Source: Cordia subcordata
Taxonomy: Eukaryota; Streptophyta; Magnoliopsida; Boraginales; Cordiaceae
DNA length: 64,000 nt
Assembly: GCA_028554755.1 (NCBI GenBank)
Contig: JAPTOF010000012.1
Span: 2,994,501 to 3,058,500, forward strand
Direction: 5' to 3'
The notes beneath the pieces are model-generated. The model was given only the letters and a program-made list of their open reading frames with translations, was not told the DNA's origin and searched no databases. Both the position numbers and the translations under genes were made by a program. Below are positions 48,343 through 60,362 of the stretch, one piece after another; the first letter of the stretch is position 1, and each line of letters starts with the position of its first letter.

Positions 48343-48760
48343 GCTTTATTTGGCCTAGTTGTGAGATTTTAACAGTTGAGTAGTAAAGTTTTTAATAGTA
48401 GAGCTTTGAGTAAAAGTATTATTGAATAAAAGTATTTGATTGTTTAGATCTATATTTTAAAAGTTAAACTTTTAGTTGTTTTAAGGTTAATATTAGACTT
48501 TTAAAAATATAAAATAGTATTTTTAAGAAAAAATAAAGAAAAATAATTTTTGACATGAGTTAAAAATAACTTTAAAGCCTTTTTTTTTAAAAAAAAAAAA
48601 AGCTCCAATTTAGAGCTTTTGATTTTTTTTAGTTTTTTTCAACTTTAATTTTTATGTAAAAACTCTTTTAAAAATTAGCCAAATAAGTTAACTTTAGCTT
48701 TTTGAATCACAAAAAATAGTTTTGAATCTCTAAAAGTTGGGCCAAACAGATTATAAATCA
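48343..48760. mobile_element. MITE-like element, family 3, copy 2
   Basis: It is similar throughout to 32278-32670. The ends GGCTTTATTTGGCCTAG and GTTGGGCCAAACAGATTA are weakly inverted. It has no coding sequence. Confidence 0.65.
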
Positions 48761-48765
48761 TTATC

Positions 48766-51021
48766 ATATAAAACTTTTAAATGAGACGGCCACTTAAGTA
48801 GTTTTAAATGGCATTTTGGTCCAATCATGTGTTTTAACGCGTAACCTTGCTAGCTAACTTGGTCACGTCAATATTAACTTATGCTCGACTTGCTGATTCA
48901 CCTCCTCCAATTATTTTATGTCTTCTCTTGCTAAGTTTCCTTCATATTTAGGGTTGGTTAAAATTAATGGAGAAGTTGGCTGACTTCATAACAAATTATT
49001 ATTTTTGTCCTTAAATAACACAATTGACATGGCAAAAACCTATAATGTTTATTTATTTTTATTTTTTTGAATGATTCATTTGCCATTTTAATGGGTAAAA
49101 GAATATTTAAAAGAAAATTCTCCCAACACAATACATAAAAAGTAGGAAATAGACAACGCTTTCACCCAGCCTGTATGGACATCAACTTTTTTTAAAACTA
49201 CGGTCAATATGTGCATTGACTTTTTTAAAATGCCGCCCATATATAATTCCAGAAGAAAAAACATACACGCACCATGTTTCGTCCATAATTCGATCCTTGA
49301 ACCTTTCTTATTATAATATTTTGTTATCATATACCATTCACTAATCAAGTTAAAAACACAGTCATTAATTATCTTACATAACAATATATCTACATATTAC
49401 CTAAACCATACCCCTGTCTATGTCGTAAAATCGTCACCTATTTCTCATTATTTTGTAATGAAACTGTCGCTTATTCTTGGTTTTTTTTAATAGTAACAGT
49501 CATGGCTTGTGACTACCTAGAAATTTTCAAAATCTTTTCTTTTTTTCTGAGAAAACTTAAATGTAATGGACACTCTATGATTTTTATATTTAATACTGTG
49601 CAGTTCACATAACATTCACTATTCGTTAAATAATATTTAAGGCAAATCAAAGCATTTATAAAAACAACCTAAGCCCTAATGTATATAAACTACATAGCAC
49701 TACAACATAAATCGGATCGGACAGTATAAACTACCTTAAAATTCTTTGTTGGACCCCCATAACGTTAACAGGTCACTTTTTATATATAAACCATATGCAA
49801 AATAATAGTCTAACGAGATAGACCTAGCTAGGCCCAAAGGGAAGAATCACCATAAATTCTAGATCGAGCTATAGTATCGGTCAAGCTGAATCTGTATTTA
49901 AAAAATAATTAACTCGACCAATGATAAACAACAAAAAGCTTCAACATATATATATATATATATACACGATATTGGATCCAATTTTTTTATTATATTTCTA
50001 TGTTTCGTTTTTATTTGTATATTGTTTATATTTGATTGATAAATAGAGAACTCAAACTTTTCAGGCCTTTAAGATATTATATGTAAAAAAGGTGAAGAGA
50101 GAAAACTAGCTCTCTCTTGACAATTGGTTGTGCTATGAGGCTTGACATTTATTTGAAGATATCATAATTCAATCTTTTTGTTCATTGTAGATATAGGGTG
50201 ACGAAAACAAAACCAGCATAAAGAAAAATATTATATATGACGCCTATTTTTCAGAGGAGGAATTTAAGATCTATTTTTTTTTTTTAAAAAAAAAGTCCAT
50301 ATTAGTGTAGGAAATAATAAACACAAAAAAATTAAAGAATCAACATGATTAACAAGTTCTACAATTAAACTAATCATTTTAATAATAATACACAAAGCAC
50401 TAATTTTTGTGAAGGGAATTAAATTAAAAACTTTCAATGTCGACCCAAATTAAGGCCTTACGAGTAATAATCTTTTTGTGTGTCTTGTTTATTGGTGGTT
50501 GGAAATGGGGTACGACGGGGAAGGCCAATATGAATTAACTTTACACTTGAACCAAACATTTGAATTTTAATCTATTAAAAATGAGAAAAAAGCAAAAATG
50601 GCACAAATTTTTTGAATGAAATGAATGAATGGAGATCACGGTTAGAAAATTGGAACAATTATTAGTTAAAATTAAGAGGATCCCAATATAATCTTGTTGT
50701 GTCTAAACCATGTACATAAGGTTAAACGAGATACTTAAATATATGTTTGCTGAAGCATGATTTTATATAGTACTCCTTCACTTTTTTACTATCTGTTGTC
50801 TACTATATAATAATTTGTTTGATCATATATGAGAATTTGACATTAAATACATAGACTTTTATTAAAAGAATAAATATTGAAGGGCTAGAGTGGACCTTTA
50901 CAAGATGGGACTATATTCTAAAGTTAGCATAGCTCATCCTATACTTATGTTGTGTTTGGAATGAGCTTATTATATGATGCTAATTTTAATGATGTGAATA
51001 AGAAAATATTTATGTTTTATA
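48766..51021. other. Intergenic DNA, no gene recognised
   Basis: AT-rich DNA with a short AT microsatellite near 49945 and A/T tracts. No recognisable gene was found on either strand. Confidence 0.6.
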
Positions 51022-51026
51022 AGATA

Positions 51027-51341
51027 TGTTGAATGTGGCCCGTATTATTGGGCAACAAGAATAGCAGATTTCCTTGTTAGCATATTACCTTATTTGCTTC
51101 TTACCTTTTGTAGCACATAATTAATTAGTTGCCTTTTCTGCTTAATAGGTTTGGAAAACCTTTACACTATAAATATGTGGCAATACTCATTATGTTATGT
51201 GTGAGAGCCTTGTAGTATTCGTGATCAATAATAGAATTATTCTCTGCTGCCCGTGGACGTAGGCTTTAAAGCCGAACCACGTAATTCTTGTGTCCGTTAT
51301 TTCTTCTCGTATTCTTCGTGTTTGCATGTTTTTCCCCAACA
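51027..51341 (+). repeat. 5' LTR of Copia B
   Basis: It is 315 bp with TGTTG...CAACA ends. Compared with the 3' LTR it lacks 17 bp near 51206, between two copies of GTGAGAG, which suggests a slippage or short-repeat deletion. Confidence 0.97.
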
Positions 51342-51356
51342 AACTGGTATCAGAGC

Positions 51357-52546
51357 TTAGGTATTAATCCGCTGCTTGAGGAAAAAAAAAAACACCAAAA
51401 CTCAATTAAAGCTCAACCAAACAGTGCTCTGTGAAACCAAATAAGCTTCAAGCCAAACAAAGCCTTAGCCAAAGTAAGCAAAACCAAACAGTGCCTTAAG
51501 AAACCCGTTTTGTGCCTTGTATAAATCCCTTCATCGGAGAGACAAAACTGAACACAAAAGGTACCATTTGTTTCGGCTTTGCACAAGGAATCTAACGGTA
51601 GTGTTCGCGTCACGTTTGGTGGACAAAATCAATGGCGATGAAGGGTCAAAGTTTGAGATCGCGAGGTGACGACAGGAGGACTTTTCGTGAGTTTTATAGG
51701 CGCATAAAAGGTGCTGCGTAGGTCGCGGTGGTGTGGAGAATATTCTAGTACCATTGACATTGTTGTTTGGATGCCTCGTGCACAAGCTATCGAAGCTCGA
51801 AGTCACGAGTTTCTAACTTGACGGAGAAGGAGCTTTTCCAGCAGTAAATCAGAGATAGCTTGCCACCAGTGAGGACTACGTTGCATAAGGATCATTTTGG
51901 CTTGCTCAGCGTTAAGTTTGGTGGCCAGTGGTGAGAATTTTGACCGGGCGGGTCAAGCTTCTTAGTTGGGTTGAAAATCGGGTGAAGAAGACACAACCCA
52001 CGGGTATTTGGTTTTATTTTTTGGGTCAGGTTCTGGTTTTGGGTTTGGGTAGAAGGCTAGGGGTTGGACCGGGTTCTGGGTTAATTTTTTGGGCTTGGCT
52101 AGTTTCTATTAAGAAAAAAAAAAAAAACCCTTTTGGGCTTGGGGTTTTAGTCTAAGAGGAAAAAAAATGGGGGCAAATTTTTAATTTGGATTGGGCCTAG
52201 TCCAGGAAACAAAAAAAAAAAAAAAAAAACTGATTTGACCTTTGACCAGGGTTGACCGGGTTTGACTTTGACTGTTGACCATTGACCAAGGGTTGACCGG
52301 ATTTGACCAAAGCCTTACCCCACGTTTTTCGACGTGCTGAGTCTGTTTTTGGGCTCTATTTTTCCAGATTCTTCTCCGAAGTACGTGTTTAGGGACGGTG
52401 TTGACTTTGACCAACAGGTTTGACTTTGACCGGTGTTGACCAAAGTTGACCAGGGGTGTTCCTACGGTTTTTCAACGTGCTGAATCCGTTTTTGCGATCC
52501 ATTGAGCCAAATTCCATCCCGAAGTGTGAGGTTTGTGCAAACGAAG
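51357..52546 (+). promoter_or_regulatory. Copia B leader with a TTGAC (W-box-like) array
   Basis: The 1.2-kb leader separates the primer site from gag. At 52225-52460 it contains about fifteen TTGAC[C/T] motifs, many in direct repeat. WRKY factors recognise this motif, and Copia elements of the TNT1 type are known to be stress-responsive, but control from this leader is only inferred. Confidence 0.55.
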
Positions 52547-53343
52547 ATGTCTTCCACGGGTGGAAAGTTTGACGGGAGAATGAGTTTCAGTCTTTGGAGG
52601 ATCAGAGTCAAGGCATTTATGACAATGCAAGGACTTTGGAAAGTCATTGAAGAAGTGATCCCGAAAAAGACGGAACCAGCAGTGAGAGAAGAACTCGAAG
52701 CGAAAGCCTTGAGTGCAATACATATGTCTGTGACAAATGAAGTATTGCTGGAGATTGATGAGAAGACGATAGCAGTTGAGGCTTGGAATACTTCGGTGGA
52801 ATTGTATGCATCTAAATCTCTCACCAATCGCCTCTACTTGAAGAAGAGATTGTATCATCTTAGAATGAAAGAAGGTACGTCACTAAAACAACACCTTGAT
52901 GAGTTTACCTCTTGTTTTATTGCTTTGAAGGATGTGGGTGTTAAAATTGATGACGAAGATCAAGCTATGATCGTATTATGAACTTTGTGGACACTATGTT
53001 GTACGGGAGGGATAAAATTACCTTTGAAGATGTGATTACTTCATTAAAATCGAAGGATCTTCAAACACATATTCCGGGACATAGGGAAGAAGTTCATGGG
53101 GAAAGTTTAATGAGTAGAGGGAGATTGGAGAATAGAGGAGGATCTTCGAGTAGAAAGAAAAGCAAGTCAAGGTCAAAATCAAGAGTAAGGAAGCTACGCT
53201 GTTTCGAGTGTGGTGAAAAGGGTCACATTAAGAAAGAATGTCCAAAACTGAAAAAGGGAAAGAAAAAGGTAGAGAATTCAGCTAATGTGGTGGAGAGTCT
53301 TGTGATGATGGAGATAACTCGAGTAGTACCGGGGAAGTTTTGA
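52547..53343 (+). pseudogene. Copia B gag, frameshifted
   Basis: The likely start is the ATG at 52547 (MSSTGGKFDGRMSF). The frame ends at TGA 52979, where about 27 bp present in Copia A are missing, and continues in another frame to 53343. The zinc knuckle (CFECGEKGHIKKEC) is complete here. Confidence 0.9.
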
Positions 53344-53770
53344 CTGTAAGTGGATCACAGTGGCATAATCAATGGATTCTTGATACTGGTGCAACGTTCC
53401 ATATGTGTCCTAGGCGCGACTGGTTCTCTTCTTATTCCAAAAGAGAAGGGAAAGTTTTTCTAGGCAATGATCTTTCGTTGAAGGTGGAGGGAATGGGCAT
53501 CGTAAATATCAAGATGTTTGATGGTATTACAAGATCTCTCGAGTGTTGGCATGTACCGGAGCTGAAGAAAACTTGATTTCTTTTGGGCGTTTGGATTCTC
53601 ATGGATACAAATTTCAAAGTGAGACTGGTGTCTTAAAGATGACCAAAGGTGTAATTGTGCTCTTGAAAGGGAACTTGATTGACGGCCTATATGTCCTTCA
53701 AGGTAGTACAGTTACAGGTGTTGCAGCTATTACATCCGAGGAGAGTGATAATGACACTACGCAGTTATGA
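53340..53770 (+). pseudogene. Copia B protease and GAG-pre-integrase, frameshifted
   Basis: ILDTGATFHMCP carries the aspartic protease active site. The LKKT end of the first block (stop near 53576) and the ENLISFGRLDSHGY part lie in different frames. A further stop occurs at 53768-53770. Confidence 0.88.
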
Positions 53771-53779
53771 CACAAAAGG

Positions 53780-54807
53780 TTGGGTTATATGAGCGAGAGG
53801 GGACTGACCGAGCTAAACAAGAGGGATTTGCTTTGTGGACAAAGAACTGGAACGCTTGAATTCTGCGAGCATTGTGTCTTTGGAAAGCAAACCAGGGTGA
53901 AGTTCAGCAAGGGGCAGGAGAACACCAAAGGCACACTTGATTATATTCATTCTGATCTTTGGGGTCCTAATAAAATCCCTTCCAAGAAAGGTGCCAGATA
54001 TTATATCACTTTCATTGATGCATACTCTCGGATGGTGTGGGTATACTTCTTGAAAACTAAAAATGAGGCATTTTCAACATTTGTCGAGTGGAAGACGTTG
54101 ATTGAGAAGTAGACTGGTAAACAAATTAAGCGTCTTAGGACTGACAATGGGTTGGAATATTGCAATAAAGAGTTTGATGAGTTCTGCAGGAAACATGGCA
54201 TTGTGAGACACCGCACATGTGTAGGGACACCACAACAGAATGGAGTTGCAGAACGCATGAATAGAACTCTGGTGGAGAGAGCTCGTTGTATGCTCTCCCA
54301 ATCTGGTTTGAGTCAAGACTTTTGGGCTGAAGCTGTCAATACGGCATGCTACTTGGTGAATAGGTCTCTATCCAAAGCTATTGAATTGAAAACTCCTTTT
54401 GAGTTATGGTCTGGTAAGCCTGCGACTCTCGATTGAGGGTGTTCGGTTGCCCTGCATACGCTCACGTGAAGGATGGCAAGTTGGAGCCGAGGGCAAAGAA
54501 ATGCATATTTCTAGGCTATGCGTCCAAGAGGAAAGGTTATAGGTTGTGGTGCACAGATACAAAGTCTCTAGGTTTCCTCATCAGCAGGGATGTCACATTT
54601 AATGAGTCTGCTTTATTAGACCAACAAAAGAAGAAAGCGGTAGCTAGTTTAGACCACGGTGTCAAAGAACAGGTGGAGGTATTTGCTAATGTTCCAAATG
54701 TTCCATCTAGCAGTCAAATTCAGCCGACTCAACCAACTGAGATACATGATCAAAATGTGCCTGAACAATGTACAAAGATTGCCATCAGGCGAAAGGAGAC
54801 AGATTAG
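53780..54807 (+). pseudogene. Copia B integrase, interrupted
   Basis: The [12 protein letters not shown]...CEHCVFGKQ zinc-binding region leads into the rve core. HSDLWGP and FIDAYSR are present, followed by TAG at 54110. The core then continues (RTDNGLEY, GVAERMNRT). Another frame break occurs near 54434, before VFGCPAYAHV. Confidence 0.92.
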
Positions 54808-54899
54808 AGAGCCTCAAAGGTATCGATATGCTGATCTTGTTGCTTATGCTTTGACTGTTGCCGAAACAATTGAAGGACATGAGCCGAATTTATACAAAG

Positions 54900-56020
54900 A
54901 GGCCATATCTTAGAAAGATTCTACTCAGTGGGTAGGTGCCATGAGTGAGGAGATTGAGTCTCTTCATAAGAATCAAACGTGGGAGCTTGTTGAATTGCCT
55001 AAGGGACAGCGAGTTGTCGGTTGCAAATGGGTTTACAAGAAAAAGGAAGGTACTCCAGGGGTTGAAGGTCCTCGATACAAGGCACGGTAAATGGAAAAAA
55101 GTTATACACAAAGGGAGGGTGTTGACTTCAACGAAGTGTTCTCTCCGGTTGTGAAGCATAGTTCCATAAGGGTTTTACTTGCCTTGGTTGCTCTTCATGA
55201 CTTAGAGCTTGAGCAGCTAGATGTGAAAACGGCGTTTTTGCATGGTGATCTTGAAGAGCAAATTTACATGAGTCAACCGGAGGGGTATATAGTTCCTGGT
55301 AAGGAGAACCATGTGTTCAATCTGAAGAAGTCCTTGTATGGGTTGAAGCAGTCACCTCGGCAATGGTATAAGAGATTTGACACATTCATGGTAGGTGCTG
55401 GATACACAAGGAGTGCCTATGACAGCTGTGTGTATCTCAAAAGGCTTCCAGATGGTTTGTTTGTGTACTTGTTGTTGTATGTCGATGATATGCTTATTGC
55501 TGCTAAAAGCATGTCTGCAATCGACGAATTAAAGAAGTAGCTAGGTGATGAGTTTGAGATGAAGGATCTTGGAGCAGCAAAGAAGATTCTTGGCATGGAG
55601 ATTCACAGAGATAGAAATGCTGGGAAGCTGTTCTTGTCTCAACAGAGCTATATTGAGAAAGTGCTAGAGCGTTTCGGGATGCTGAAAGCAAAGCCTGTGA
55701 GTGTGCCGCTTGCTGCTCATTTCAAGTTGTCTGCAGATTTGTCACCTAAAACTGAGGAAGAGGTGGAGCATATGTCTCATGTTCCATACTCGAGTGCTGT
55801 TGGTAGCTTGATGTATGCTATGGTGTGCACTCGACCTGATATTTCACATGCAGTTAGTGTTGTGAGCAGGTATATGGCATCACTTAGGAAAACACACTGG
55901 GAAGCGGTGAAATGGATAATGAGATATTTGCGTGGCACTGCGAATATAGGATTGCTATTTAGCAAGATGACTGGAGATTGCGCGAGGTTGGTGGGTTATT
56001 GTGATTGGACTTTTGGGTGA
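54900..56020 (+). pseudogene. Copia B reverse transcriptase, interrupted
   Basis: WVGAMSEEIESL and GCKWVYKKK lead into a broken stretch near 55090. Then FNEVFSPVVKHSSIR, YGLKQSPRQWYKRF and YVDDMLIAA follow. A TAG at about 55538 splits the domain. The second part has DLGAAKKILGMEI and the MYAMVCTRPDISHAVSVVSRYM connection region. Confidence 0.94.
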
Positions 56021-56451
56021 CCTTGATAAGAGAAGATCTCGGCGGGTTACGTGTTTACTCTCTCTGGATGTGCTATCGGTTGAAAGCGACATTACGCCAT
56101 CGTGGCATTGTCGACTCATCAAGTGGAGTACATGGCAATTGCGAAGGCGTGAAGGAGGCCATGTGGTTACAAGGCTTGGTTCGTGATCTTGGACTGCACC
56201 AAGATACAAGTACAGTCTTTTGTGATAGCCAGAGTACAATCCATCTGACGAAGAATCAGATGTATCATGAGAGGACTAAACACATTGATATCAGATATCA
56301 TTTTATTAGAGATGTTGTATCACAAGGAATCATATCGGTGCAGAAGATATCTACCCATGAGAATCTAGCAGATATGATGACTAAGGTGGTTCCAGTCAGC
56401 AAGTTTAAGCATTGCCTGGACTTGGTTGCTATTTACGGTGCAAAGCATTGA
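56005..56451 (+). pseudogene. Copia B RNase H, frameshifted
   Basis: The block continues from the CDW segment of the previous frame. It contains GVKEAMWLQGLVRDLGL, FCDSQSTIHLTKN and the RTKHIDIRYHFIRD C-terminal motif, and ends at TGA 56449-56451. Confidence 0.9.
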
Positions 56452-56522
56452 ACTCTTAGAGGCAGTTGGCTACAGGAATGATGGTGTATTGATTGGAGCG
56501 AATACGTGCCAAGGTGGAGATT

Positions 56523-56854
56523 TGTTGAATGTGGCCCGTATTCTTGGGCAACAAGAATAGCAGATTTCCTTGTTAGCATATTACCTTATTCGCTGCTTAC
56601 CTTTTATAGCACATAATTAATTAGTTGTCTTTTCTGCTTAATAGGTTTGGGAAACCTTTGCACTATAAATATGTGGCAATACTCATTATGTTATGTGTGA
56701 GAGAGAAACTAAAGTGAGAGCCTTGTAGTATTCGTGATCAATAATAGAATTATTCTTTGCTGCCCGTGGACGTAGGCTTTAAAGCCGAACCACGTAATTC
56801 TTGTGTCCGTTATTTCTTCTCGTATTCTTCGTGTTTGCATATTTTTCCCCAACA
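56523..56854 (+). repeat. 3' LTR of Copia B
   Basis: It is 332 bp with the same ends and the same length as the Copia A LTR. It begins directly after the polypurine tract. Confidence 0.97.
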
Positions 56855-56859
56855 AGATA

Positions 56860-58665
56860 TCTTATCATAAACATATTGTAAAAACTCAAAACAAATTATG
56901 TTTTTTATCTTACAAGATATAAGCAATTCATCTTTATCTTATTTTTTAAAATTATAAATAAGACATCTTTAAACATTTTATGAAAACTTAAAAGAAACCA
57001 TGTTTTTCTATAAGAAAAAGCATCTTACAGTAAGCTTATACTACAGAGCATCATAAGTACCAATTGATCTTGCTCATATAAGTAACTATTGATATGAGAA
57101 GATTTTGATACTTATTCACTAGCTCATTTCATCTAAATTTCTTTTCTGGTTCTTTCCAGCCGAAGTCCACCCTCTTTTCTTTCAACTAATAATATTCCAA
57201 TAAAAGAAGCTAGTTTGACACATATATTGTATCTTGAATCTTTCTACATAAGCACTAACTAGAGTAATTAGTTCACTAATACACTACAAGATTTATTTTT
57301 GAGCTTACTGATACGCTGCAAGATTCCAGTGCACATTCGCTAAATGAATAACAAGTGTCTGGAAGGACAGAATACGACATCAAATTGAAAATGTACATAC
57401 AACAATATTGATCCAAATGCATAATAGGGCAATTTGCATCGCTTGGAACATTGATCAGAGTATATCTTTTACTCGAAATGCTCCAATTACCGAATATTTC
57501 CTTCTTCTTTTTTTTTTGTGCTCTTTGAGCTAGAGTGTCCCCAAGCCATATTAAACTTGATACTTATTCTTATCCGGCCAGGAGTGGTTAAAGAAAAGTT
57601 CTCCCAACAAGTAATATTTATGCATTTTCTTAAAAATTAATGGAGCAATTCTTATCTTAGCCAAAGAAAAAGTCAAATTTTTAGAGAAAATAATAAATCA
57701 TTGATTAGTTTATATTAGATGCTTTTTATGCTTTACTTAATATATTATTAGTAGCCATGCATATTGCATGGATATGCCTTTAGCTATCCATTGATGTTTC
57801 AGTTTAACCAGAAACTAGAGGTATCTACTTCAAAGGTGGTCCTTACTATCAAGCAAATTTCGTCTTCCTTCAATGTAATAGTACCCAACCATCCATTTTG
57901 AAAGAGTTTCAGTATTTCAAGAAACTAGACATAAATTGCAATTTTTTGGGGGGGCAATAAGGAGACATTACATATGGTTAATTAGTTGTTGAAAAATATT
58001 CTTCCGAAGTAAAGATAATAATTATATTGGTCTTTGTCTATTAATGCAGAATTTATGCTTCTTATTTTTCGGTTAAAGGAAATAGAAAGGAAAAAAGGAA
58101 AAAAGGAAAAAAAAAAAGAATCATATATATGTAAATTACTTCTTCCACTTTCATATTATTCAGAAAATTAGTATGCCCGTTTAATTTTAAGTTCTTAAAA
58201 TTTCTCTTTTTTCTTTGATTCCTATCTTTTTTTTTTTCCTTTTTAATTTTAGGTCGACAGGAGTATATATTGTTATATGTAATAAAATTTTTACTATAAA
58301 CCTGAAGAACCCGTGTATAAACTATAAAATAAGATAAACAAACCAAAAAGTGATATACAACATTACTCCGGTTTGAAAGCAAAAATATCTAGACCACACC
58401 TAATGCAAGGAGCAAGAAGCGGGCGTATACAACACCCGTTACACCAAGCGTAAAACTCTTTAAATCACGCAAATTCACTTGCCCTACTCAACACTCATTC
58501 CCCTTGTGTTATCCCATTACCATCACTTCTCCAAAACCTATTACTCGCCACCTATATCACCCTTCTGCATCTCTCTCTATAACCCATCAGCCATTTATAC
58601 AATCCACAATTTTTAGCTTCATTCGCTGTCTTTCATCATCACCACCATCACCGTCTCTGTGCTAG
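56860..58665. other. Intergenic DNA and RALF promoter region
   Basis: The DNA is AT-rich with no gene recognised. The last 250 bp upstream of the RALF start are richer in C and T. They contain TATA-like sequences (TTTATAC, about 58594, and CTATAAC, about 58577), either of which could place a short 5' untranslated region. Confidence 0.5.
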
Positions 58666-59043
58666 ATGGACGTGAAACTATGGATGATTTTCCAGCTTCT
58701 GTTATGGGCTGTGGCGGTTGATTCATTCGATAATAAGCACAAGGGTGTGTCTCACATCTCCAGCATGCACGGCAATGCGCGAGTGATCGCGTCGCGTGGT
58801 TGTAATAATGGCGGCAGTGTGGGTGATTGCATCAACGAGGACGAAGAGTTGCTGATGGAGTCCGAGAGTAGCAGGAGGATTCTTGCGCAGTCGAAGTACA
58901 TCAGCTATGGAGCACTTAAAAAGGACTCCACCCCTTGCAATCGCAGAGGGAATTCTTACTACAACTGTGCAGCACATGGGCAGGCCAATCCCTACAGACG
59001 AGGGTGCAGTGCCATCACTAGGTGCGCCAGGAACACGAGCTAG
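58666..59043 (+). CDS. RALF (rapid alkalinization factor) signalling peptide precursor
   Basis: The intronless frame encodes 125 aa. Residues 1-20 are hydrophobic and fit a signal peptide. An acidic propeptide follows, and RRILA (residues 70-74) is the site-1-protease-type cleavage site of RALF precursors. The mature peptide of about 52 aa has the YISY motif (78-81) needed for receptor binding in the family, and four cysteines (91, 101, 114, 120) in the RALF spacing. Its end is YRRGCSAITRCAR. RALFs are secreted and act through CrRLK1L receptors such as FERONIA, with LLG co-receptors and LRX proteins, to change wall pH and growth. All key parts are present. Which RALF subgroup it belongs to is not clear. 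Confidence 0.96.
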   Translation: MDVKLWMIFQLLLWAVAVDSFDNKHKGVSHISSMHGNARVIASRGCNNGGSVGDCINEDEELLMESESSRRILAQSKYISYGALKKDSTPCNRRGNSYYNCAAHGQANPYRRGCSAITRCARNTS

Positions 59044-59488
59044 AATAATTAAGTGAGGTTGGATCAAATCGAGTCTTATTCCACTAGATTGTGCAAAAGA
59101 TTATCTCGTGGAGAATTTTATAGTTGTTTTGCATCTAGTGCCGATAGATATTCTTTCTGTTTTTTCTTCAGTTTTCTCCTTTTGGTTTCTTAGTAATATA
59201 GTGTTGATAGATCTACATATATATACATGACGTGATCATGTCCAATTTTTATGCATCGTTGCATTCTTCTCAGATCTGTGTATTGTGTGTGTCTCTATTG
59301 GAAAAACATTATTAATATAAAGTTGCTCGATGCTTTCAGTTTACATGGTATTTTTGTTATTATTTCATTCTAAAATTAATTGTTACTTGAATGACAAACT
59401 CAAAATTTTATTTGCCTGTTTTAGAATTTAAATGGCCTTCTCACACGGGATAACTGAATGTTCATACAGTTTCAATGCTCAAATCAAT

Positions 59489-59527
<39 letters not shown>
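59044..59527. other. RALF 3' region and AT microsatellite
   Basis: The presumed 3' untranslated region is followed by AT-rich DNA. A (TA)n microsatellite spans about 59491-59527. Confidence 0.6.
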
Positions 59528-59530
<3 letters not shown>

Positions 59531-60362
59531 GGAAAATATATAAAATATAAAATATGGAGGGAAAAATATGAAAGTGCTAAAGATGATTCGAGCCACCACC
59601 AACGGTGGCTCTAGAAGAGAGAAAGACTTATGAAGACTATATTGTAAATTGTTGATATTTCATAAATACAATAGAAGAGCCTATTTATAGGCATGATAAC
59701 TTGGTAAGCAAGACTAGAAGCTAGACTAATAAGGTAACTAAAATTCTAAGGAAACTAGAATAATAAGAAAACCAATTTAATTAATTACCTAATCTAAACT
59801 ATTGCCTAATTTAACACCATAAGATAAGGAAATACATTAATAACTAAAATATTCTTCAACACCCCCCTCAAACTCAAGATGATATTTGAGATATGGCCTT
59901 GAGTTTGAAAGGTCTTAAAAAGAAAACTTGATCTTGATGGAAGGGATGGTCACCATGGCTTGTCTAACTTGAAATTCACCACGGTCACCACAACTTGTCT
60001 AACCATGCTTACAGCTTGGAGGAATGGAATTTGGATTAATTTAGGGGTCGTGTGCACCACTTTGGTGTGATGAGTCCCCACAACAATTAGACAAAACTTA
60101 GATTGAGATAGTAACTAGAAATTGAATTGGACTTGGATAATAATTAGAAACTGGACTTGGACAATAATTAGAAACTAAACTTGGATTTGGATTTCATTTG
60201 GATTTGGATCCGGATGTAGATCTGGATTTGGATCTGAATAGTCTTGTGACTTATAAGCTAACACAACCACTTGGATTGACGTGAGACCCGTAGGCTGACA
60301 TGACTGTTTGGGGGTTTTTTTTTTTAAGGAAACAGGCCACCAGGAGGGTGGCTCTGATACTA
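59528..60362 (-). mobile_element. Short LTR-retrotransposon relic (one LTR, small interior)
   Basis: A 334-bp LTR (59528-59861, TGTGG...CAACA on the plus strand) is followed by CCCCCCTCAAACTCAAG, which is a polypurine tract on the minus strand. A roughly 500-bp non-coding interior ends at a primer-site-like GCTCTGATACTATG (60351-60362), after which about 25 bases resembling the LTR start are seen before similarity stops. It is therefore a non-autonomous or internally deleted Copia-type element with most of its second LTR lost. Confidence 0.7.

Larger units (their letters stand above)
51027..56854 (+). mobile_element. Full-length Copia retrotransposon B, coding region decayed
   Basis: The 5.8-kb element has an identical 5-bp duplication agata on both sides (51022-51026 and 56855-56859), two LTRs, a tRNA-Met primer-binding site (TGGTATCAGAGC, 51345-51356) and a polypurine tract (AAGGTGGAGATT) before the 3' LTR. 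Gag, protease, integrase, reverse transcriptase and RNase H follow in Copia order, close to TNT1/Tork-type proteins. At least eight separate open blocks in three frames show that it can no longer encode a working polyprotein. The LTRs differ by a 17-bp deletion and several substitutions, so the insertion is not very recent. Confidence 0.96.

Noticed and set aside
58062..58382. Minus-strand frame of 106 codons upstream of the RALF gene
   Set aside because: It is driven by poly-A/poly-T tracts and has no recognisable product.
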